Source of the DNA: an uncultured Oscillospiraceae bacterium | GTDB taxonomy: Bacteria > Bacillota > Clostridia > Oscillospirales > Oscillospiraceae | Assembly: GCA_934533005.1 (NCBI GenBank) | Contig: CAKTBC010000053.1 | Coordinates: 1 to 12,913 of the forward strand | Reading direction: 5' to 3' | DNA length: 12,913 nucleotides | Part shown: piece after piece, positions 1 to 6,391 of the stretch | Layout: the number at the start of each line of letters is the position of its first letter | Position numbering within the stretch: position 1 is the first letter of the stretch | Position numbers and translations under genes: made by a program | Notes under the pieces: generated by a model | What the model was told of the DNA's origin: nothing | Seen by the model: the letters and a program-made list of their open reading frames with translations, nothing else | Databases searched by the model: none

Positions 1-576
1 GATAACGTCCACACACTTTTCGATGCCGAGCGAGCCGGAATCGAGAATGATGTGGTAGTGGTTCATGTTGCCCCATTCGAGATCGGTGTAGAACTGGTAG
101 TAAAGCGCGCGGCGCTTGTCCTTGTCGCGCAGGCGCTTTTCGGTCGGCTCTTCGGTTTCGCCGTACTTTTCCACGATGCGCTTGGCGCGCTTTTCAAAGT
201 CGGCATGGACGAACACCTTGAGAAGATCGGCGGTGCCGTCGAGAATGGCGTCGGCGCAGCGGCCGACGATCACGCAGTTTTCCTTCTGGCCGAGCTCGAG
301 AATGATGCGGCGCTGGATCGCCCAGAGATAATCCTGGTTGGACGGCACGCCGAACGAACGCACCGAGGAGAACGCCACCGCCGTCCAGCTGCTGTGGGAG
401 GCGTATTCGCTCTCGTTGGTGATATATTCCTTGGAAAGTCCGCTCTCTTCGGCCAGCCGGTCGATCAGCTCATGGTCGTAGCAGGGGATGCCGAGCCGCT
501 CGGCGACTTCCTTGCCGATGGTGCGTCCGCCGCTGCCAAATTCACGTCCGATGGTGATGATACGCTTTTTTTCCAT
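1..576 (-). CDS. Cytidylate kinase-like family protein, C-terminus cut by window edge
   Basis: The first 192 codons of a P-loop nucleotide kinase are visible, read from an ATG at 576-574; the end runs off position 1. The N-terminus carries the phosphate-binding signature ITIGREFGSGGRTIGKEVAE (residues 6-25), in which GSGGRTIG replaces the usual GxGKS/T. This is typical of the cytidylate-kinase-like (Cytidylate_kin2) family rather than of housekeeping Cmk. Further on come a conserved VIVGRCAD segment, an arginine/lysine-rich lid-like stretch (EKRLRDKDKRR) and a NHYHIILDSG strand, all family-like. The substrate is unknown; by family it would phosphorylate a nucleoside or nucleotide in the cytoplasm. 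AAGGAGG lies 11 nt before the start. The gene follows rsmI in the same direction but has its own promoter in the 87-nt gap. Family assignment is firm, biochemical role is not. Confidence 0.85.
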   Translation of the reverse strand, partial: MEKKRIITIGREFGSGGRTIGKEVAERLGIPCYDHELIDRLAEESGLSKEYITNESEYASHSSWTAVAFSSVRSFGVPSNQDYLWAIQRRIILELGQKENCVIVGRCADAILDGTADLLKVFVHADFEKRAKRIVEKYGETEEPTEKRLRDKDKRRALYYQFYTDLEWGNMNHYHIILDSGSLGIEKCVDVI

Positions 577-627
577 AAAAGATGCAGCCTCCTTATAACC
601 GGGTAGGTGGTGGATTTCTGTGGTGAT

Positions 628-656
628 AGTATAACATATTTCTTTGCTGAGGGAAA
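628..656 (-). promoter_or_regulatory. Extended -10 promoter of the cytidylate kinase-like gene
   Basis: On the minus strand TGTTATACT (628-636) is an extended -10 element (TG-N-TATACT). A weak -35 candidate TTTCCC (651-656) lies 17 bp upstream. It lies between rsmI and the kinase-like gene and would give a leader of about 45 nt containing the AAGGAGG site. Confidence 0.6.
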
Positions 657-663
657 GCGAAAA

Positions 664-1515
664 TTACTCCTCCGCGCCATTTTCCTTTTCGCGCACGAGC
701 GCAGCGTGGTAAAGGTCGTTGCGGCTCTGGCCGGTTTCGGCGGCGGCGCGCTTGGCCGCGTCCTTGAGCTTCATGCCCCCGGCGCGGTATTCCTCCACGA
801 GCGCGAGCGCGTCCTCAAGCGGGAGGCGCGGCCCCTTCTCGACCGGCGCGCCGCGGATGACGAGCACAAACTCCCCGCGCGGCCGTTCGGCGCGATATTT
901 CTCGAGCGCTTGTCCGATCGTCGTGCGGACGATCTCCTCGTGCAGCTTTGTGAGCTCGCGCCCGAGCGCAATGTCCCGGTCGCCGAGCACGTCGTAAAGA
1001 TCGCCGAGCGTTTCCACCAGCTTGTGCGGCGCTTCGTAGAGGACGATCGTCCGGTGCTCGTGCCGCAGCGTTTCCAGATGCTCCTTCCGGGACTTGTTCG
1101 AGGTGGAGAGAAAGCCCTCAAACGTGAACCGCTGCGTCGGAAGGCCGGACATCGCGAGCGCCGTGATGACCGCGCTCGGCCCGGGCGCTGCCGATACCGT
1201 GATGCCGTGCTCGCCGCACAACCGTACCAGCTCCTCGCCGGGATCGGAGATTGCGGGCATACCCGCGTCGGAGACAAGCGCGCAGCTTTCTCCGCCGAGC
1301 AGCCGGGGAAGGATAACGGCGGCGCTCTCCACCTTGTTGTGCTCATAATAGCTGATGAGCGGGCGGCGGATGCCGAAGTGGTTTAAGAGTTTTAATGTTA
1401 CACGCGTATCCTCCGCGGCGATGAAGTCTACGCTCTTGAGCGTTTCGATCGCGCGGGGGGAGAGATCGTTCAGATTGCCGATGGGTGTTCCCACCAGATA
1501 CAAGGTTCCGGCCAT
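664..1515 (-). CDS. rsmI: 16S rRNA (cytidine1402-2'-O)-methyltransferase RsmI
   Basis: RsmI uses S-adenosylmethionine to methylate the ribose of C1402 in the decoding centre of 16S rRNA. The 283-residue product has the usual length and the tetrapyrrole-methylase fold signatures: VGTPIGNL at 8-15, AEDTR at 34-38, SDAGMPAISDPG at 82-93, the AAPGPSA loop at 109-115 and a LYEAPHK motif. The C-terminus ends in the lysine/alanine-rich helical tail common to the family. I chose the ATG at 1515 because the protein then begins MAGTLYLVGTPIGNL as in relatives and GGAGG stands 11 nt upstream; a longer reading adds about 32 non-conserved residues. That ribosome-binding site sits inside the last codons of trmN6, whose stop is only 5 nt away, so the two genes form one transcription unit and are probably translationally coupled. 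Confidence 0.96.
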   Translation of the reverse strand: MAGTLYLVGTPIGNLNDLSPRAIETLKSVDFIAAEDTRVTLKLLNHFGIRRPLISYYEHNKVESAAVILPRLLGGESCALVSDAGMPAISDPGEELVRLCGEHGITVSAAPGPSAVITALAMSGLPTQRFTFEGFLSTSNKSRKEHLETLRHEHRTIVLYEAPHKLVETLGDLYDVLGDRDIALGRELTKLHEEIVRTTIGQALEKYRAERPRGEFVLVIRGAPVEKGPRLPLEDALALVEEYRAGGMKLKDAAKRAAAETGQSRNDLYHAALVREKENGAEE

Positions 1516-1520
1516 AAAGC

Positions 1521-2198
1521 TTATGCCTCCCAATGGCAGATTTTCCGGTATTCTTCGGTTTCGCGGCCGTCTGCGCCGCGCAGCAGGATGCTCTCGTGAC
1601 GGACGGCACATTCCGGCGCATCCTTCACAGCCTCGATAAGAAAGATGGGCGCGCGCTTTCCCGGCGCGGAGAACACGTCCCGCCGGCGCACCGGCGTGAG
1701 ATCAGCCTCTCGCAGCGCCGCGAGGACGTCCTTTTCACGATCCAGACGATGGACGAGGAAAAACTGCCCGCCGCGCTTGAGATACCGCGCCGCGGCGGCG
1801 CAGAGCTCAAAAACGGTCGCGCTCTCGGTGCGCTGCGCGGCGCGCGCCGCGTCGGGCGATACCGCCCCGTGTCCCACCGGAAAGTACGGCGGATTCGATA
1901 CGATAAAATCGAGACTTCCCGCTTCAAACGGTGCGCTCCGGTAGTCGGCGCAGACGATCTCGCCGCGCGCTTCGAGCACAAAGGCGCGCAGATTCTCCCG
2001 CGCACTTTCCGCCGCGCTCTCGCGAAGCTCCACGCCTGTCATATGCCGGGCGTCGTCCCCCAGCAGGAGCAGCAGAAGCAATATCCCACTGCCGCAGCCG
2101 AGGTCGGCGCCATACGTCCCGCGCGCGTTCTTCGCAAAGTCTGCCAGCAGCAGCGCGTCCGCTCCGGCGCGCTCGCCGGTAAAAAGATTCCAGTTCAT
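1521..2198 (-). CDS. trmN6: tRNA1(Val) (adenine37-N6)-methyltransferase-like protein (TrmN6/YfiC/YabB family)
   Basis: A SAM-dependent methyltransferase of 225 residues with motif I ADLGCGSG at 31-38 and the amino-methyltransferase motif NPPY at 102-105, which acts on exocyclic amino groups of adenine. The segment ADALLLADFA (12-21) just before motif I is typical of the TrmN6 family; by family the substrate is A37 of a tRNA. The ATG at 2198 is preferred because everything upstream in frame reads through a terminator hairpin and looks non-coding. This start makes the N-terminus about 20 residues shorter than the B. subtilis YabB type as I remember it. There is no Shine-Dalgarno sequence; the promoter -10 ends 6 nt before the ATG, so the mRNA should be leaderless. 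rsmI follows 5 nt downstream. Methyltransferase class is certain, exact tRNA substrate inferred. Confidence 0.88.
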   Translation of the reverse strand: MNWNLFTGERAGADALLLADFAKNARGTYGADLGCGSGILLLLLLLGDDARHMTGVELRESAAESARENLRAFVLEARGEIVCADYRSAPFEAGSLDFIVSNPPYFPVGHGAVSPDAARAAQRTESATVFELCAAAARYLKRGGQFFLVHRLDREKDVLAALREADLTPVRRRDVFSAPGKRAPIFLIEAVKDAPECAVRHESILLRGADGRETEEYRKICHWEA

Positions 2199-2204
2199 AC
2201 GTAC

Positions 2205-2233
2205 ATTATAAAATAAATACGGCGGCATGACAA
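2205..2233 (-). promoter_or_regulatory. Near-consensus promoter of trmN6-rsmI, positioned for a leaderless mRNA
   Basis: On the minus strand TTGTCA (2228-2233), a 17-bp spacer and TATAAT (2205-2210) form a near-perfect housekeeping promoter. Only six bases (GTACGT) separate the -10 from the ATG of trmN6, which puts the expected +1 on the A of the start codon. The -35 lies in the 3' arm of the ferredoxin terminator hairpin. Confidence 0.85.
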
Positions 2234-2259
2234 GCCCGAATGGGCAGGCATACCGCCGT
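2209..2259 (-). terminator. Intrinsic terminator of the ferredoxin gene
   Basis: On the minus strand, downstream of the ferredoxin stop, ACGGCGG pairs with CCGCCGT, followed by a U-G pair, three more pairs, a small internal loop and GCCC/GGGC closing an ATTC loop (2219-2259). A broken T-run (ATTTATTT then TA, 2218-2209) follows. The U-tract is interrupted by two A's, so efficiency may be moderate. The hairpin overlaps the trmN6 promoter. Confidence 0.7.
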
Positions 2260-2299
2260 TGTGAGCCACGGGAGTGGCACCTCCCGCAGCGAAGAAGGA

Positions 2300-2467
2300 T
2301 TACTGCTCCTCGATGGCCTCGATGGGGCAGTTGCTGGCGCAGGAACCGCACTGGGCGCAGACGTCCTGGTTGATCTCGTAATGATCAGCGCCTTCGGAAA
2401 TCGCGTCGCAGGGGCACACGCTCGCGCAGGTGCCGCAGGAAATGCAGCTGTCGGTAATGACGTACAT
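2300..2467 (-). CDS. Small 2[4Fe-4S] ferredoxin
   Basis: A 55-residue clostridial-type ferredoxin, the normal size for the family. Two CxxCxxCxxxCP clusters are complete: C8, C11, C14, C18 and C37, C40, C43, C47, each expected to hold one cubane [4Fe-4S] cluster; the sequence also has an extra C20. The pseudo-twofold repeat (SCISCGTCASVCP / VCAQCGSCASNCP) is clear. It carries low-potential electrons in the cytoplasm for anaerobic metabolism; the partner enzyme cannot be told from here. The ATG at 2467 is supported by AGGAGG 9 nt upstream; longer readings add residues encoded in the promoter and leader. It is monocistronic, with its own extended -10 promoter and a terminator after it, and is divergent from ctsR. 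Confidence 0.96.
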   Translation of the reverse strand: MYVITDSCISCGTCASVCPCDAISEGADHYEINQDVCAQCGSCASNCPIEAIEEQ

Positions 2468-2499
2468 TGGTATGTACCTCCTCTTTTTGGGATACCCGC

Positions 2500-2527
2500 A
2501 TTGTAACATATATCCCTTAAAATGCAA
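2500..2527 (-). promoter_or_regulatory. Extended -10 promoter of the ferredoxin gene
   Basis: On the minus strand TGTTACAAT (2500-2508) is an extended -10. A weak -35 (TTGCAT, 2522-2527) lies 16 bp upstream. The predicted start of transcription near 2493 leaves a leader of roughly 26 nt that contains the AGGAGG site. Confidence 0.6.
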
Positions 2528-2668
2528 CCCAAAAATTCTTCCTTGCCGGAAAAAATTCAAAAAGCGAGAAAAGACGAGAAAAACGAAGAAAAACTGCGAA
2601 TGAGATAGATCAAATAAGATAAAACGCCGCCGCTGCCGCCTTTGGCGAAATCCGGCCCATCCGGCGTG

Positions 2669-2697
2669 TTGAGAATTTGACGTTCATTGACTATTAT
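2669..2697 (+). promoter_or_regulatory. Promoter of the ctsR-mcsA(-clpC) heat-shock operon
   Basis: TTGAGA (2669-2674), a 17-bp spacer and TATTAT (2692-2697) match the housekeeping consensus at five of six bases each. The predicted +1 near 2704 gives a leader of about 60 nt. CtsR-type boxes lie in the spacer and directly over the start of transcription. The stretch from about 2530 to 2668 before it is purine-rich on the plus strand and holds no gene I can see. Confidence 0.75.
2676..2692 (-). promoter_or_regulatory. CtsR box in minus orientation, between -35 and -10
   Basis: Read on the minus strand this is AGTCAAT-GAA-CGTCAAA. The CtsR consensus as I know it is RGTCAAA-NAN-RGTCAAA, so two of the 14 half-site bases deviate. 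The three-base spacer GAA is the same as in the plus-strand box downstream. CtsR bound here would cover the promoter spacer and the first base of the -10. Confidence 0.65.
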
Positions 2698-2699
2698 AC

Positions 2700-2735
2700 A
2701 GTCAAAGAAAAGGTTAAAGAAAGTCAAAGTCAAAG
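2700..2735 (+). promoter_or_regulatory. CtsR operator, plus orientation, with extra half-sites
   Basis: A full CtsR box GGTTAAA-GAA-AGTCAAA (2712-2728) differs from the RGTCAAA-NAN-RGTCAAA consensus at one base. It is flanked by a perfect half-site AGTCAAA at 2700-2706 and by a directly abutting GTCAAAG at 2729-2735. The array spans the predicted transcription start and early leader, the expected place for autorepression. Confidence 0.8.
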
Positions 2736-2763
2736 ATAACCTGATGAAGGAAGGGATGCCGGT

Positions 2764-3246
2764 ATGGGAACAAGTGATCGGATCGCACGGTTCATTCTGG
2801 ATGTGCTGGAAAGCACGGACGGAACCGCGGAGCTGCAGCGAAGCTCCTTGGCCGACCGTTTCGGCTGCGTGCCGAGCCAGATCAACTATGTGATCGCCAC
2901 GCGGTTCAGTCCCGAGCGCGGGTACATGGTCGAGTCCCGGCGCGGCGGCGGCGGATACATCCGCATCACGCGCGTACAGCCGGACGCCTCCCAGTTTATC
3001 ATGCACACGGTGAATGCCGTGGGCAGGGAGCTCGATAAGCCGACGGCGGACGCGCTGCTCCACAACGCCGTGAATGCCGGCACGCTCGATGTTCCCTTCG
3101 CCCGGCTGATCGCTGCGGCGGTCAGCGAGCGGGCGCTCCACGCGGTTCCGGTCGAAAGCCGGAAGGCGGCGCGCTCTTCCATATTCAAACAAATGCTGCT
3201 GACAACAGTATCTGACGGATTTTTTGAAAGGAGATCATTACAATGA
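2764..3246 (+). CDS. ctsR: CtsR, transcriptional repressor of class III heat-shock genes
   Basis: A 160-residue repressor of clp genes. The winged helix-turn-helix covers about residues 24-68, with CVPSQINYVI (35-44) in the recognition region and the glycine-rich wing RGGGGYIRI (60-68), the hallmark of the family. R60 corresponds to the wing arginine that McsB phosphorylates in Bacillus relatives to inactivate CtsR. The C-terminal part (about 75-150) is the dimerization domain; the last dozen residues (GFFERRSLQ end) look like an extra tail that also encodes the mcsA ribosome-binding site. The ATG at 2764 gives the usual MG start and follows a GGAAGG site by 9 nt. The stop overlaps the mcsA start as ATGA, so the two are translationally coupled. 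CtsR boxes at its own promoter indicate autoregulation. Confidence 0.97.
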   Translation: MGTSDRIARFILDVLESTDGTAELQRSSLADRFGCVPSQINYVIATRFSPERGYMVESRRGGGGYIRITRVQPDASQFIMHTVNAVGRELDKPTADALLHNAVNAGTLDVPFARLIAAAVSERALHAVPVESRKAARSSIFKQMLLTTVSDGFFERRSLQ

Positions 3247-3785
3247 AGTGCGAGATCTGCAAGAAGAACGAAGCTCAGTTCTATTATAAGGAATCCATTA
3301 ACGGAAAGACCACGGAAAAGCACCTGTGCGCCGAATGCGCCCACAAGGAAGGCTTGGACAGAATTTTTGAACGCGAGGCGAACAGCATGCTCACCTCCTT
3401 CGGCAAGATGATGGACAGCTTCCTGCTGCCGGACGTTGACTTCTTCGGTTTTGGCCGTCTGCCGTCGATCGGCGAGATGTTTGAGCCGCTGCTGACGCTC
3501 TCGGAGCATGAGCCGGAAGTCGAAATGCACGAGGAGGCCGATCCTCTCGAGGCGAAGGCCGAGGAGAAGGGCGAGGAAGCTCTGGGTCACAAGGGCGAGG
3601 AGCCGAGCGTGCGCGAGGAGGCGTTCCCGATCGAGGCGGAAGCCGAGGAGCACGCCGAGGAGGCCTTTGAGGAGCGCCGCGAGCTGAACGCCCTGCGCCA
3701 CAAGATGCACAAGGCCGTCGAGGACGAAGATTTTGAAACGGCCATTGAGCTGCGCGACATGATCCGGAAAATGGAAAACAAATAA
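3243..3785 (+). CDS. mcsA: McsA-like protein: one zinc-finger pair, acidic linker and C-terminal UVR motif
   Basis: A 180-residue protein with the McsA architecture in reduced form. Residues 3-32 hold CEIC and CAEC (C3, C6, C29, C32), a probable zinc site. Residues about 88-147 form a strongly acidic, glutamate/alanine-rich low-complexity linker. Residues 149-178 are a UVR motif (HKMHKAVEDEDFETAIELRD), the element by which UvrB/UvrC and McsA/ClpC-type proteins pair. Bacillus McsA has a second pair of CxxC motifs; here that region is replaced by the acidic linker. McsA normally activates the arginine kinase McsB and modulates CtsR, but no mcsB follows. The start ATG overlaps the ctsR stop and has AAAGGAG upstream. 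It could instead be named a UvrB/UvrC-motif protein; its position in the operon supports McsA. Confidence 0.88.
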   Translation: MKCEICKKNEAQFYYKESINGKTTEKHLCAECAHKEGLDRIFEREANSMLTSFGKMMDSFLLPDVDFFGFGRLPSIGEMFEPLLTLSEHEPEVEMHEEADPLEAKAEEKGEEALGHKGEEPSVREEAFPIEAEAEEHAEEAFEERRELNALRHKMHKAVEDEDFETAIELRDMIRKMENK

Positions 3786-3812
3786 AGCTTTCTAAAGCTT
3801 TATATTTCAGAA

Positions 3813-3845
3813 CGGAGCGGATGAAAATCCGCTCCGCTTTTTTTT
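3813..3845 (+). terminator. Strong intrinsic terminator between mcsA and clpC
   Basis: A perfect 10-bp stem CGGAGCGGAT / ATCCGCTCCG (3813-3822 with 3827-3836) closed by a GAAA tetraloop is followed by eight T's (3838-3845). It lies 28 nt after the mcsA stop, inside what is normally a continuous operon. Confidence 0.92.
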
Positions 3846-3922
3846 AAAAACACGCTCTGCCGCCTGGATGACTGAGAAACGGAAAATCTGTCAACCATCG
3901 GCAGGGGAAGGAGACGACGAAT

Positions 3923-6391
3923 ATGAACGACCGATTTACCGAAAAAGCGAGAAACGCCATCGAAAAGGCACGCGCCGCCGCCGTGGAGCTGGGGCACAGC
4001 TACATCGGCACCGAGCACCTGCTGCTCGGCATCGTGCGCGAAAGCGACGGCCTCGGCTCGCGCGTGCTGCGCGAAAACGGCTTCGAGGAGGATCTTGTGC
4101 TCGATCTCATCGAAAAGGCCGTCGGGCGCGGCGCGCCGGGCATGCCGGTGCAGGGGCTCACGCCGCGCTGCAAGCGCGTCATCGAGATCGCCGTGGCGGA
4201 GGCCAACCGCCTGCGCCACAGCTATGTTGGCACGGAGCACCTGCTCATGGGCATATTGCGCGAGCCGGAGAGCACCGCCGCGCACCTGCTCATCACGGCG
4301 GGCGGCGATCTCAACAAAATTTATACGGATGTTTTTGCCCGCTTTACCTCGAGCGATTACCGCGCCGCGGCGCGCAGCGGCGGCGTTGGGCAGCGCGCGC
4401 CGGTGCGCCATGCGGAGACAAAGAATCTCGACCAGTACAGCCGCGATCTCACGGAGATGGCAGCGCGCGGCGAGCTCGACCCCGTAATCGGGCGCGATAA
4501 GGAGATCGCGCGCGTGATCCAGATCCTCTCGCGCCGCTCGAAAAATAACCCGGTGCTCATCGGCGAGCCGGGCGTCGGCAAGACCGCCGTGGCCGAAGGC
4601 CTCGCCCAGCGTGTGGCGCATGGCGAGGTGCCGGAAAATCTGCGCGATAAGCGCATCGTATCGCTCGATCTCACCGGGATGCTCGCCGGGACAAAGTACC
4701 GCGGCGACTTTGAAGACCGCTTGAAAAATGTCCTCAAGGAGGTCAGCAAGGCAAAGGACGTTGTGCTCTTCATCGACGAGCTGCACACCGTGATCGGTGC
4801 GGGCGCGGCGGAGGGCGCGATCGACGCGGCGAATATCTTAAAGCCTGCGCTCAGCCGGGGGGAAATCCAGATCGTTGGCGCGACGACGCTCTCTGAATAC
4901 CGCAAGCACATCGAAAAGGACGCCGCTTTCGAGCGGCGCTTCCAGCCCGTCACGGTCGCCGAGCCGACCGAGGAGGAGAGTATCCAGATCCTGCGCGGTC
5001 TTCGCGACCGGTACGAGGCGCACCACGGCTTGAAGATCACAGACGAGGCACTCACCGCGGCGGTGAAGCTCTCCATGCGGTATATCAGTGACCGCTTCCT
5101 CCCGGACAAGGCCATCGACCTGGTGGACGAGGCGGCGTCGCGCGTGCGCATGGAAAATCTGACGGCTCCAGACGAGATGAAAACCATCGAAGCGAAGCTC
5201 TCCACGCTCGCCGCGCAGAAGGAGGAGGCCGTCCGCGCGCAGGATTATGAGCTCGCCGCGCAGCTGCGCGACCGCGAGCGCTCCGAGCGCGGGGCGCTGG
5301 AAAAAGCGCGCGGCGAATGGGACGTCGAGCGCGGCGGCCACCGGGGCGTTGTATCCGCCGAGGATATCGCCGCGGTTGTCTCCGGCTGGACGGGCATTCC
5401 CGTCACAAGTCTCACCGAGAGCGAGAGCGAGCGGCTGCTGCACATGGAAGATGTGCTGCACCGCCGCGTGATCGGGCAGAACGAAGCGGTCGCGGCGGTG
5501 GCGCGCGCCATCCGGCGCGGCAGAGTCGGGCTCAAGGACCCGCACCGCCCGGTCGGCAGCTTCCTCTTCCTCGGCCCCACGGGCGTCGGCAAGACGGAGC
5601 TCTGCCGCGCGCTCGCCGAGGCAATGTTCGGCGACGAGAACGCCATGATCCGCGTCGATATGTCCGAGTATATGGAAAAACACACGGTCTCCAAGCTCAT
5701 CGGCTCGCCGCCGGGCTATGTCGGCTTTGACGAGGGCGGCCAGCTCACCGAAAAGGTGCGCCGCAAGCCCTACAGCGTCGTGCTCTTCGACGAGATCGAA
5801 AAGGCGCACGAGGACGTGTTCAATTTGCTGCTCCAGATCATGGATGACGGGCGGCTCACCGATTCGCAGGGGCGGACGGTCGATTTCCGCAACACCGTGA
5901 TTGTGATGACGTCCAATATCGGCGCGCGCGCCATCACCGACCGCCGCACCGCGCTCGGCTTCTCCGGGCTGGACGGTACGCCGGAGCGGAGCTACGCCGA
6001 GATCCGCGAGGCGGTGACCGCCGAGCTTAAAAAGACGTTCCGCCCGGAGTTTTTGAACCGTATCGATGAGATCATCGTGTTCCACCGGCTCACCGGCGAG
6101 GATATCCGCGCCATCGCCGGGAACATGGTGCAGACGGTGGCGCTGCGCGCTGCCGCGCTCGGCGTGCATCTCACCGTAACGGAAGAGGCAATCGCCAAGC
6201 TTGCCGAGGCGGGGTACGATCCCGACTACGGCGCGCGTCCCCTGCGCCGGACGGTGCAGACGCAGCTCGAAGACCCGCTCGCCGAGGCACTGCTCACCGG
6301 GGAGCTTTCCTCCGGCGGCGAGGCGGAGGCAATCGTGGACGAGGAAGGCCATGTCGCGGTACGTGCGAAAGGTGCGCTTACGGCGTCGTGA
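3923..6391 (+). CDS. clpC: ClpC, AAA+ unfoldase of the ClpCP protease
   Basis: An 822-residue class I Hsp100, the normal length. In order: a double Clp_N domain (about 1-145), AAA-1 with Walker A GEPGVGKT at 214-221 and Walker B acidic pair D285-E286, a middle domain with a UVR motif (about 420-460, AAQKEEAVRAQDYELAAQLRD), and AAA-2 with Walker A GPTGVGKT at 551-558 and Walker B D623-E624. LGF at 678-680 matches the tripeptide loop that docks on ClpP, so a proteolytic ClpCP role is expected. The C-terminal small domain has the YGARPLRR sensor-2 arginines. It unfolds substrates with ATP in the cytoplasm, usually with an adaptor such as MecA or McsB. GGGAAGGAG precedes the ATG by 9 nt. It follows mcsA after a terminator, and no CtsR box or clear promoter of its own is visible in 3846-3922. 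Confidence 0.98.
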   Translation: MNDRFTEKARNAIEKARAAAVELGHSYIGTEHLLLGIVRESDGLGSRVLRENGFEEDLVLDLIEKAVGRGAPGMPVQGLTPRCKRVIEIAVAEANRLRHSYVGTEHLLMGILREPESTAAHLLITAGGDLNKIYTDVFARFTSSDYRAAARSGGVGQRAPVRHAETKNLDQYSRDLTEMAARGELDPVIGRDKEIARVIQILSRRSKNNPVLIGEPGVGKTAVAEGLAQRVAHGEVPENLRDKRIVSLDLTGMLAGTKYRGDFEDRLKNVLKEVSKAKDVVLFIDELHTVIGAGAAEGAIDAANILKPALSRGEIQIVGATTLSEYRKHIEKDAAFERRFQPVTVAEPTEEESIQILRGLRDRYEAHHGLKITDEALTAAVKLSMRYISDRFLPDKAIDLVDEAASRVRMENLTAPDEMKTIEAKLSTLAAQKEEAVRAQDYELAAQLRDRERSERGALEKARGEWDVERGGHRGVVSAEDIAAVVSGWTGIPVTSLTESESERLLHMEDVLHRRVIGQNEAVAAVARAIRRGRVGLKDPHRPVGSFLFLGPTGVGKTELCRALAEAMFGDENAMIRVDMSEYMEKHTVSKLIGSPPGYVGFDEGGQLTEKVRRKPYSVVLFDEIEKAHEDVFNLLLQIMDDGRLTDSQGRTVDFRNTVIVMTSNIGARAITDRRTALGFSGLDGTPERSYAEIREAVTAELKKTFRPEFLNRIDEIIVFHRLTGEDIRAIAGNMVQTVALRAAALGVHLTVTEEAIAKLAEAGYDPDYGARPLRRTVQTQLEDPLAEALLTGELSSGGEAEAIVDEEGHVAVRAKGALTAS

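Noticed and set aside
52..606. A 184-codon plus-strand frame opposite the cytidylate kinase-like gene
   Set aside because: The minus strand has a family signature, a ribosome-binding site and a promoter; this frame has none.
2545..2600. Purine-rich, loosely repetitive stretch with GAGAAAA-like units
   Set aside because: The units are irregular and there is no flanking structure; it is probably simple low-complexity upstream DNA, possibly intrinsically curved.
2557..3192. A 211-codon minus-strand frame across the ctsR promoter and ctsR
   Set aside because: It is antisense to ctsR and its C-terminal part is the purine-rich intergenic stretch read as a Phe/Ser-rich tail.
3885..3900. TGTCAAC near clpC as a possible CtsR half-site
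   Set aside because: A single imperfect heptamer without a partner at the right spacing.
4838..6352. A 504-codon open frame antisense to clpC, and other long antisense frames opposite trmN6, rsmI, mscS and the UvrA-like gene
   Set aside because: They are by-products of GC-rich codon use; the protein texts are Arg/His/Ala-rich without motifs, while the opposite strand encodes clear conserved families.
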